In this document: one piece after another, positions 55,635-64,000 of the stretch | How the letters are laid out: every line of letters begins with the position of its first letter | How positions within the stretch are numbered: the first letter of the stretch is position 1 | NCBI GenBank assembly: GCA_037176845.1 | Contig: JAYKXP010000077.1 | Coordinates: forward strand, 211,937-275,936 | Direction: 5' to 3' | From: Paramarasmius palmivorus | Taxonomy: Eukaryota; Basidiomycota; Agaricomycetes; Agaricales; Marasmiaceae | Length of the DNA stretch: 64,000 nt | The notes under the pieces: model-generated | The model's database searches: none | What the model was told of the DNA's origin: nothing | Seen by the model: only the letters and a program-made list of their open reading frames with translations | Position numbers and translations under genes: made by a program

Positions 55635-56634
55635 ATGTTCCTCCCAATTGTTGTGTACGTTTTTTTTTTTTCTTGAATATTACAGTTTCTATTAATTCCA
55701 TATGCATCGACTAGATTCTCCTTCCTTTCTCTTATACCCTGGCCCAGTGCCTTTGGGTTCGAAATACATGTTCCTTCAACGGTCCGTGCTCTAGAGCCCA
55801 CCCGGTATAACTGGACGATCACATACTCCTTGGACCCGCCGAACATCACCGTCGCTTTGCTGGACCAATCTGTAGTTTCAGATTGTGATAAAGCTCTTGC
55901 TCAAAACATCACTTCGTTGACTAAGACATGGGTAGGACCAAATAGGGTCCCGAGCCTTCCACTTTCGGACGAGACAGGCATCAAGTGGTCAACGGATAAA
56001 CCTGGGTACGCCTTTATCGTTCAAGTTTCGATTGCGGTTTCTTATATTACTACATGGAAAGGACGTTTTTCGTCTGTGCCGTTTCGCAGTAAGTGAAAAT
56101 TGCTATTTATTTTTCTCTTGGACGGTCCTAACCTTCTAAACTGACAGGCCGCCTTCACAGCCTAACTTGAACAAAGTTGTCTATGAGTCACCAAAAATAG
56201 ACTCAGTCTTTGCGCAAACTGTCATTGTTTCTCAGACAGCGTCGCAAGCGGCTACTACTGGTGCAGTTGGGTCAGTATCACAACCATCCGGGACTACAAG
56301 GTGCGTTTGTTCTTCTATATAATAACCGTTCCGAGTCGCTCAGTATTTGTATCACAGCGAGTCAGACGTGGGGCTAAGCAAGGCTGCTATTGCTGGGATA
56401 GTGATAGGCACTTCCTTTGGAGTATCGATAGCTGGGATACTGATATGGCTTTTCATCCGACATCGAAGACGCAGACGTATTGCGGGTTCATTCACAGAAT
56501 ACACAGTCGATCCTTTCTTGGGTTCAAATAAATTAGCAAAGGAAAGGGCTCTTGAGGAGGCGAACCCAAGTATAAATGGACAAGTGCGATCAGAAGTAAT
56601 CGAAATGCCACCTTCCTACACGTCTGCCTTGTAA
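55635..56634 (+). CDS. single-pass surface protein D2 (PPxY tail)
   Basis: Intact, 190 bp downstream of D1 in the same orientation. Start ATG 55635 (MFLPIV, intron, FSFLSLIPWPSAFG signal). The ectodomain is FEIHVPSTVRALEPTRYNWT, NITVALLDQSVVSDCDKA and TFFVCAVSQ. The stalk is AQTVIVSQTASQAATTGAVG. AAIAGIVIGTSFGVSIAGIL is the helix, then RHRRRRRI. The tail has YTVDPFLGSN and ends EMPPSYTSAL; the DSGWRP block is absent. An unusual T-run (T12) lies in or near intron 1. Adjacent to D1, so a tandem duplicate with divergence. Confidence 0.75.
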
Positions 56635-56757
56635 CGTCCGTGTATATCAATTTCAGCGTCATGTGATCGTGTTCGTCACACAGACTTACGTCATGGCCTG
56701 AAAATTTTCTCTTTGCCTTTTCCGCGCTTGTTTTTCGCTCGCCTATCCTTGTCTACG

Positions 56758-58385
56758 ATGGAAAGGTATGTTGCACTGCTGTTCTTGGAAATTGCTGACA
56801 TCTCTATAAACAGCCCTACGCGTCAAAGACCGAATCCTGAGAAAGCACCCCTGGTTCAGCACACAGCGCCCGTCAATAGGCTTCCTCCAGAACTTCTTTC
56901 CCGCATACTCACTTATATGGTCAACTGGAATAGGTTCGGCTTGCTGCAAGGTTACGAATCCTGGTCCCAAGCATTACACTTCTGCCCCGTTTGTCGATAC
57001 TGGCGCGACATGGCATTGTCAACTCCCAGGTTGTGGTCCATTATCACCCTCAGCATCGACTTCAATCGAAGATATCCCCCCATAATCCTTGAACGTCTTC
57101 TAGCACACGTTAAGCGCTCCCAGAGCACCCCCATTTCGTTCAAGTTTACTATAAACGGCCCACATGCGGATCCCGAATCTCTCGACCCATACCTAAATGC
57201 CCTATTTGACGAAGCCCATCGGTGGAGGAGTTTCGAGTTTGAGGCTCCTTGGGGCTTCAACTCCGTATTGATGAAGATCTTGGAGTCTACCGAAGGAAAG
57301 CTAGTAGCTCTCGAGTCCCTCACAATAGACGTCAAATCGCTCGAGAAGAACATGTTCAACTTTCTCCAGCACACCACTCCCGCATTCCATTCCCTCACAC
57401 TAATCTCCGAAGACTCAGACTTCCTCACATATGACAACCTCGCCTCGCTCTCAATCCCCTTCACTCAGATTACCAACCTTCACCTCGATAATATCACTAC
57501 TGCCGTTCTCGCATTCATCGAGGTTTGCCCAAACCTCGTTTCAGCGCACTTTGTCATTCCGGCCTTAGCCTGTCGGCGGTATTGGCTTGAGACGACATTG
57601 GTGTCCGTAGCCCGAAGAAGAAAGCGGTTCCGTACCATCTATCCTCCCTCACTCAACTGACCATTGAGGTCTCCGAGTCATCACAGAAAAGCAGTGACTA
57701 TGCTTTTGCCGATGTCACCATCATCATTCATTCACTCAAGGCGCCAGCTTTGAAGTCCTTTGCTCTCACTACGGATGCCAAGCGCTTCGATGCTCGCTAT
57801 GACATAATTGCGAGCAAGCGCAATGACGAGTTCGCCGCCACGCTTGAAGGGTTTCTTGCACGTTCGCCGGACCTCACCTACCTTCGCGTGGACTGTGTCC
57901 CATTGAAGGACCAGGACTTGCTAAGGGTGATGCCGGTAGTGCCTCATGTTACGGAGTTGGTGCTGAGAGAAGTCGGCAAGGCGAGGAAGGCAAATACGTC
58001 GGACAGGTCGAACAACATCATCACGAAGACCTTTTTGGACGCTTTGACCGTGAAGCGTAAATCATCCCCTCTTCTCCCTCAGCTCCGTCATATCCACTTT
58101 ACATCCCGTGACTTTGCGTTAATCCAGAAGTCATTCCAAAAGTTTGTTGATTCACGACTGGGCACATCTTCTCATCCTTGTTCCACACTTCAATCCGCCT
58201 ACATCAAATTCACTCATGACGGATATCGCGCGTTTGACTGGTCTCATCTTCGAGAACGCCAACGGGCTGGTCTAGCTATCCGCATATTCTTTCAGTGGGC
58301 TATCGATGATGATGATCCATATGATTCGAACGATGAAGACTACGATAAAGACGAGAAGGTTTTCCTCGGGTATGATACCGAGTAG
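56758..58385 (+). CDS. F-box protein with leucine-rich-like repeats, one frameshift
   Basis: Substrate-receptor type protein of SCF ubiquitin ligases. Start ATG 56758 (ME, intron 56766-56813, then SPTRQRPNPEKA). The F-box is VNRLPPELLSRILTYMV through HFCPVCRYWRDMALSTPRLW, followed by repeated leucine-rich segments (LESLTIDVKSLEKNMFNFLQ; FTQITNLHLDNITTAVLAFI). At about 57590-57620 the reading frame changes: WLETT in the first frame, then KKKAVPYHLSSLTQLTIEV in another that runs on to 58385 and an acidic end (DDDDPYDSNDEDYDKDEK). No intron fits, so a single-base indel (mutation or assembly error) is likely. Similar F-box genes are numerous in agaricomycetes. Confidence 0.8.
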
Positions 58386-58604
58386 GAGATCACGGACAAC
58401 ATCGACTTCAACAGCTTTTCGCTCTCTTACAGGCACCGATATCCACGGAAGCAACGGTGTCGACGTGTAATACTTTTCATCAAATGTTGTGTATATTAGG
58501 CCCAGGGTCAACTATGTACGTGCTATAACTCATTAGAAGCGAGATGTACAGGTAACGTTTCATGTATAGAAAGAACGAAGTGCGAGTAAATAATACATGT
58601 ATGA
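58386..58604. terminator. convergent 3' region between F-box gene and E1
   Basis: Short convergent intergenic stretch. No other feature. Confidence 0.25.
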
Positions 58605-59665
58605 TCAATTCTTCGTAGGACGGGTTGGACTGTAGGCCGGTGGTGTATCAGCGGCCTCTGACGGAGCTGATTGAGAACTTCCAGCGGTCTGTGTCCATGA
58701 CCCATCATTGGAAAACATTCGTTGATGGGAACTTGAAGCACCACCGGAACTATCCGTAGCGATGTACCTCGCTGTCCCCTTCGGAGCATGATGCATGCCC
58801 ATAGTCGTGTTTGATGCTGGCTGTGAGTAGATGGATTGTGGGAAGGGTGCTACGCCCGGATGGACGTTTGCTAGAGACGATTGATTTTGGAGGTGATGTG
58901 AAGTGGATGAATGAGCAGGGAGTGGAAGTGGAGGCGGATCTGTTGGGAGTCGGATAACTCTGTATTGGCAGAAGCGATATAAGATGAACCCGGTAATCAG
59001 GGACAGAGCAAGGACACCTCCTATCACGCCTCCAATGACCGGCCCTGCGATACTGTCTCGCTGGCTAGTAGATTCGTTGGGGGATGAGGATGCTGTTTGT
59101 GTTACTGTGATGGCGAATGCGGAGGCAGTAAAAGTTGATGAACTGGTCAAGCCTGAGATGAGGCTGTTCACTGGTGTCGTTCCAGATCTATTTTCAAAAG
59201 ATCAACAGAGATGTTTGACTGATGTATTTCTAGGACATACGTTGCGTTATACGAGAAGGCACATGTTCGGAATGTTCTGTGTGATGTTTGAGTTCATGGC
59301 CTCAACGAAGGCGAACGGTGACTTACCCGGAATGACCAGCATAAAATCCAATCGAACCGATCCTGTCCTGGATGTTCAGGATTGTGAACGACTGCTCTCG
59401 TTTTGGCGCGGCACCAACATCACATTCCGAGACCTTGGAAGTGTCGAACAAGACGATAACGACTCGATCGGGCTCACTTGTCAACCATGTCCATTTCACG
59501 GGGAATTGGTCAGAGACATTGACGCTGGATGGAACTTCGAGGGAGAAGGCATATACTCCCTGCAAGCTGGCTACCGTGAGCGAAATGAGGATACCAAAAC
59601 TTGAAATGACTGGGTGAGCATATAAATACAGCGAGACAAAAAGGTACTCACTAGTGGTATAGCAT
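58605..59665 (-). CDS. single-pass surface protein E1 (PPxY tail, longer cytoplasmic part)
   Basis: Intact. Start ATG 59665 (MLYH, intron, YFGILISLTVASLQGVYA signal). The ectodomain is FSLEVPSSVNVSDQFPVKWT, VVIVLFDTSKVSECD and TFRTCAFSYN, a Kre9/KNH-like pattern. The stalk is SSSTFTASAFAITVTQTASS. AGPVIGGVIGGVLALSLITG with G-x-x-x-G steps forms the helix, then YRFCQYR. The tail is long, Pro/Ser/Gln-rich, and ends ADTPPAYSPTRPTKN. It lacks the DSGWRP block (only DGSWT appears). All junctions keep frame. Closest relative is E2. Confidence 0.78.
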
Positions 59666-60241
59666 TCTTCTCCTCAAGTACATCGCCGCCGGCGCTCGGA
59701 GAGGTGCTACTGAGGTGATATTTAGTGGGGAAGGCAGGAACTCCCAGGCTGATGAGAGCGTATCGCGCCTTTATGTATATCACAGCACGCAAATGACTTC
59801 GGGCGGGCATTAGCTCGAGTCCCCGAACACGAAAGCCAAAATCGGAGCTGCTGGTGCAACAGAACCCCATATGTACTAGAGCCGTTTCCAGGCCCAATAT
59901 GTGAAATCTTCGCACTTTCCCTTGATTGGCGACGGTGAGCTTGTTATGTTACGATGTTGAAGAGGCTATAGCACTTGAGTGAAATCGGCAGATTCTAACT
60001 GATATCGCATAGCATCTCCCAAACGGATAGGAGTAATGATGGCTTTGGTGCGAATTGGGGAACGATAAATGGATTATGGCACACTGGGCGATCCGCTATC
60101 CGAGTCTCCGAGAGGCATAAGTAACCTGAATCTTGATGCCGACTCGGATGTGTACTGTGGAGTCGGAATCATAGTAAAACAGTTTGACAACAGTATACAA
60201 AACTAAGAGACTATAGGAAAAGCTCTAGCTAGATACGCCTT
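59666..60241. promoter_or_regulatory. intergenic between E1 and E2
   Basis: Contains the E1 promoter (minus) and the E2 3' end. No further gene recognised. Confidence 0.3.
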
Positions 60242-61249
60242 TTAATTTTTGACTCGGCGATTAGCAGAAACAATGGCATATGCAGGCGGTATCTCCGTCT
60301 CAGCGGCCTCTGAGGGTCCCGATTGTGATCCCCAACCTCCTTCGCTTGCAGCTCTGCTTGGACCTGCAGGTGGTGACATCGGTGGATAGCTTGAACTGGC
60401 AGCATCGCTCGTTGCATGTTCTCCAGCTGTGTAATAGGTGAAATAGCCGCCCGTTTGTGGTTCGTATGGCATATGAGAGCCCTCAAGGTGAGAAGCGCTC
60501 ATAAGTGCTTCGTTTGACCCGGAATTGGTAGTTTTGCGAACGATACGGTACCGGCAGAACCAAAATGGGAGGAGGACGAGGGCGATCAAGAGTGCAAAGA
60601 ACCCCCCCAGCACCCCACCGATTATAGGACCATCTCTATTTGAGGATGATCTTGCACTAGACTCGCCAGTGGGGGAGCTACCACTGGTGATTGTGGTGGT
60701 TTGTGGACGTATAAAGGCAGAAATTACGGTCGAGTTAAATAAACTGGAACGCAGACTACGCTCAGGTGGCTCCCTGTACCCATGTCAGAAACATAGCATA
60801 TATACGCTAGTTTCAGACTCACGATTCGTAGGAGAAAGCACACATAAGATATGACCTATGAATTGTTAAGGTTGAGCACTAAGATTACGTCAAGAAAAGA
60901 AAGACACGCACCCGGAATGTGGTACTTGAATTGAATCTAATCTTCCCTGTCCGTTCGCCAACACTCCCCTGTACTGTGACAATCCTTTCTCGGAAAGGAA
61001 CATTGCTTGCAAGGCTTGCGGTGGTCCTTGTAGGTCGAGAACTAGGACTGCACTGTTTGAGGGTCGCACAACGTGTCCGAGGTCCAATCAATAGCAAATT
61101 CCTCCAAGACGGTGACATTAGGAAGGAATGCTGAGACTGAAAACGCATCGTACACTAACAACCAGATGGAAGAAAATAAATCTAAGTGGAAAGTTAGCCT
61201 AAGGAGACCGAGATCTCTTGAGTTTCTAGACTCACAGGCAGAAAACCAT
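60242..61249 (-). pseudogene. single-pass surface protein E2 (frameshifted ectodomain)
   Basis: Start candidate ATG 61249 (MVFC, intron, LFIFFHLVV signal). The ectodomain pieces VFSLSIPS, NVTVLEEFAIDWTSD and SNSAVLVLDLQGPPQALQAM lie in three frames, so at least two indels have occurred. From about 60650 the frame is open: DGPIIGGVLGGFFALLIALV helix, WFCRYRIVRK, and a tail YEPQTGGYFTYYTAGEH ending EIPPAYAIVSANRRVKN. The tail end matches E1 in position and type. Confidence 0.6.
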
Positions 61250-62209
61250 GCTGCAGGGGCAAAAACAGAACATGTTAGCGTTCTCGACTTGATATATCAT
61301 GAGTTCGGCAAAATTCGGGCCGCTACCGTTCCCCGTAGGCGCTGCCCGCTCTGTCGCCTATCTGAATGTATTGTCATTTGAGTATGTAGTGATTTAAATT
61401 ATCGGATCGACGGAGACGTGTCTGATCTACACGGTCAGCACTGGACTGAGTAAGACCGGTGAACATGCCCGAACTAACCTGGCACCGGGGTCTAAGCCCC
61501 AACCCCTTTACAGATCGTACATTCTGTGATGGGCAGTGTGAAGAACCGTATATCAAGCGGAAGGCGGTGTTCAATGGTCCTTTGAACAAAGGTGTACTTA
61601 TCTGGGTTTTGCCAGGCCTTGGGACAGCCTTCTTTGTTCGGGGAAAATACTGTTCCATCACCATGTAGACTCTGGTCTTTGGACGTAGAGACCAATATGA
61701 ACTGTAATCAAGCCTTATGAGATGAGAATGCGAGTGAAACGTGTCGACTATTGATTATAACCAGTTAGGCCAGCACCCACAATGATATTGATGATGGAAT
61801 ACAAACTAGATACACAATGGTGCCCATATATGATCATCGCAAGGAAAAAACGCTTCGCTTACTTAGTGATAGGTTCATACTTAGCATTGATCTTGTCGAG
61901 ACTCAGACAGTGCTGTGAAGAAGACTGAATCCACATCTCGAGGGTTAACGAGGTTGATCGTTATTAGGTCATGCTTACAGTTGAGTATGCTGGTGGATCT
62001 GTATGGGGAGGTTGAGGTCCTCATTTCCAGTCTTGCGCTACGGCAACGACATTCCTTTGTGTTACCGCGCCGTTTTGTTTCCTCCACTTCTTCGTTCTCT
62101 CTGGGTGTCTTTCGTTTCTGGTGATTTGATTAGGGTACGTTCCTCCCTCGGTAATTAAGAGAGGTATACCTCGGGCTGAACGGAGCCTATATCGCCAACA
62201 CCAAACATA
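61250..62209. other. no gene recognised
   Basis: Short plus frames at 61459-61668 and 61915-62124 have no family resemblance. Nothing supportable. Confidence 0.25.
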
Positions 62210-62900
62210 AAACCGTCCTGTAATGACTTACAGGAAAGAAAAAGCCCCAATATAACGCTTGCTATCACAGGAAAAACAATTGCTACGTCTCGTAGGTTTA
62301 GCAGGGGCGATGATAGTGTTGGGGTTATTAACGACAGTTGTTGTGTTGTAAGTGCCGTGGCAGTAAACGTCTTTGAGCTGGCTAGATTCTCTAAGAGAAT
62401 GTATTATATGGTTTATTTACCGATCTGAAAATCAAGTATATTTTGAAACAGGTCGATGGGTCGTGGAAACGGAAAACTCAGTCCTGTTTTTGTACAATCA
62501 CGCCCATGTTTGAAAACGTCCTATTGAAACGCATCATCTAAATGTTCGACTAATCAATCTGGGAGCTAGCACTTACCCAGGATGACTCACAGATAAGCCG
62601 ATGGACCCATGGCCATCTTTTAGGTTTTAGACCGGAAATGGAACCTTCACGTTGATCTACAGCACTCAAAATCACTGCGAACAAAAACACAACACACCAC
62701 ACACAAAAAAAAAAAAAAAAAAAAAAAAAAACCAAAAAATCCCGAATTCTTTCGTTACATCGTTTCTGGACGATGATCACTGCGTCAGGTATTGGTAGGC
62801 GAACCAAGACCCATTTCATGGGAAATTGGGTCTGCCAACGGTGACGCTAAGAGTTACGTCGAGATGTGAACGAGAGCACTATGTCGGAACCAATACACGC
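62210..62900 (-). pseudogene. single-pass surface protein E3 (disrupted by an A/T tract)
   Basis: The minus strand has VTVGRPNFP then MKWVLVRLPIPDAVIIVQK, the E-type first strands. After a T27 tract come DGHGSIGLSVSHPG at the splice site and a stalk SSKTFTATALTTQQLSLI, then AIVFPVIASVILGLFLSC as the helix. No tail follows. Frames change repeatedly. Confidence 0.5.
62705..62731. repeat. A27 homopolymer tract
   Basis: Twenty-seven consecutive A on the plus strand, preceded by a CA-rich stretch, lying inside the E3 ectodomain sequence. Confidence 0.9.
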
Positions 62901-63299
62901 AGATGAATAAAAGTGTCCGATGATTGATTGCGGAGGAGTCTAACGGTCCGCGAAGAAGCTATACATCACTCATGAAAGGTGACTGTGAAGCACTGTCATA
63001 AGGCTAAGAACGCTGTGGAATGGGGGTGGCTTGTTTTCGATGCACAAAGTCTTAATGCGACTAAAATCCTTATATCTGATGTAAAAAACCATTCCTCATT
63101 CCGTTGCGGAGGCGTTCGGCTCACATTCATAACGAATAGAGGTAACGCTGTATTGCCATACTACACGATCAGGCAGTTTCTGGAACCGAGTCTTGGAGCA
63201 AAAGCTGCAAAATTAGAAAACAAACATATCTTCCACTCCTGATTACACAACGGGAAGGTATACATCAACGCTTCCTCCTGGGATTCTGGTCACACTGGA
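62901..63299. other. no gene recognised
   Basis: A short plus frame at 62979-63242 has no family resemblance; probably non-coding spacer. Confidence 0.25.
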
Positions 63300-64000
63300 A
63301 TATGACGGCAGCACTTCGGGACGACCCGTCAGAAGAGATAGCTGCGGCTCCATCCGCTCATGCTATCGGCGACTCTGAATTGACTGGACTGACGGCTATG
63401 ACGAAGTTTCGAGAATACGATAGCTGTCTCCACGTTGATGATAGAGTTCTGAACTCTTACCAGGCGACGACAGCGGAAGAGTCCGAATAGTATGAACAAC
63501 AATTGCGAGGAAAAGGCGAAAAAGCCCCCGAGGGCTACTACCTATAATGGTCGCATCGTTCGAGCGTCGTTTGTGACATGGACGTTCGGGTCAAGGTGGA
63601 AGCTGTCTGGCGTGATCGGTCAATTGTGTAGGAGGAGAGGGAGTCGACTATGCGGTCGAAATTGAATACGCTTTCTTTGAGGTTATCATCTGGAGATCCT
63701 TGAACCCCCCGAATTATGAGTCCGATATGCCCATCTCGCATGCAATCAGACTCACGATCCGTACGAGAAGGCGGCAAAGTATGGAATTGCCTATCGGCCG
63801 GAGATGTTTGAGGACCATGAAGTAGCTATTTAGGTTAATTCTACGCCACCCTGAATGTTGCACCAATATCGAATCTTACCGTCCCCGCTGATGCGTAGAC
63901 ACCTGTTATACTACTTTGAGCCTTTTCCCGATGAGATACGTTGGCTAGCTGGCATTGAGGTGTCCGCGTCGATCATAGAAGACGATGACAATGTTTCTGG
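63300..64000 (-). pseudogene. surface-protein E4 fragment, running off the window
   Basis: The minus strand has NIVIVFYDRRGH (ectodomain), GDGKIRYWCNIQG at an intron position, a Ser/Thr-rich stalk TIDRSRQTASTLTRTSMSQT, and in shifted frames ALGGFFAFSSQLLFILFGL with RCRR as helix and stop-transfer. The order matches E2. The 5' end lies beyond 64000. The tail is not recognisable. Confidence 0.4.

Noticed and set aside
1..64000. tRNA, rRNA, CRISPR arrays, LTR retrotransposons
   Set aside because: I saw no cloverleaf-like or rRNA sequence, no regularly spaced repeats with unique spacers, and no reverse transcriptase or LTR motif. A tRNA scan and repeat search would be decisive.
14730..64000. Repeat-induced point mutation as the cause of pseudogenes
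   Set aside because: The disabling changes I could follow in this region are mainly single-base indels and truncations, not dense C-to-T changes on one strand, so RIP is not indicated in the array.

Overview
The window reads as a piece of a mushroom-forming basidiomycete (Agaricomycete) genome. Genes are split by many 45-60 bp introns with GTRAGT donors, CTAAC/CTGAC-like branch sites and YAG acceptors. It holds a KDZ transposase, a TET/JBP-type 2OG-Fe(II) dioxygenase, a basidiomycete-type integrase-core transposase, an F-box protein, a small secreted RlpA-like double-psi beta-barrel protein, a DUF1275 membrane protein and a large set of single-pass surface proteins. All calls come from hand translation and family memory; no search was run.

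Region 1 (1-4.4 kb) carries a minus-strand KDZ transposase. Region 2 (about 4.87-13.96 kb) is a roughly 9.1 kb element bounded by long imperfect terminal inverted repeats with TA on both sides. In order it contains a Cys-rich/acidic protein (-), a TET/JBP-like DNA-modification dioxygenase (+), a DDE integrase-core transposase (-) and a BTB/POZ-like protein (+). The integrase is open throughout. The TET/JBP, BTB and KDZ genes each carry one in-frame TGA.

Region 3 (about 14.7-64 kb) is a birth-and-death array of small type I membrane proteins: signal peptide split by a first intron, short beta-rich ectodomain, Ser/Thr-rich stalk, one transmembrane helix and a cytoplasmic tail. Most tails share a (V/I)xHxDSGWRP block, and nearly all end in a PPxY motif. 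Convincing open copies are at 16.7-17.8, 22.0-23.3, 36.7-37.9, 54.5-55.4, 55.6-56.6 and 58.6-59.7 kb. At least a dozen other copies are frameshifted, truncated or rearranged. Interleaved are decayed copies of a DPBB protein gene, a plus-strand multi-exon pseudogene family of unknown product (best at 28.7-30.5, 32.7-35.2 and 46-49 kb), and nine copies of a conserved ~110 bp block with telomere-like CCCTAACC runs lying between minus-strand surface-protein copies and plus-strand units. An intact DUF1275 gene (49.3-50.4 kb) and a frameshifted F-box gene (56.8-58.4 kb) sit inside the array.

The two most unusual things are the inverted-repeat element that pairs an integrase with a TET/JBP dioxygenase, and the surface-protein array with strongly kept tail motifs on changing ectodomains and a divergent promoter-like module that travels with it.
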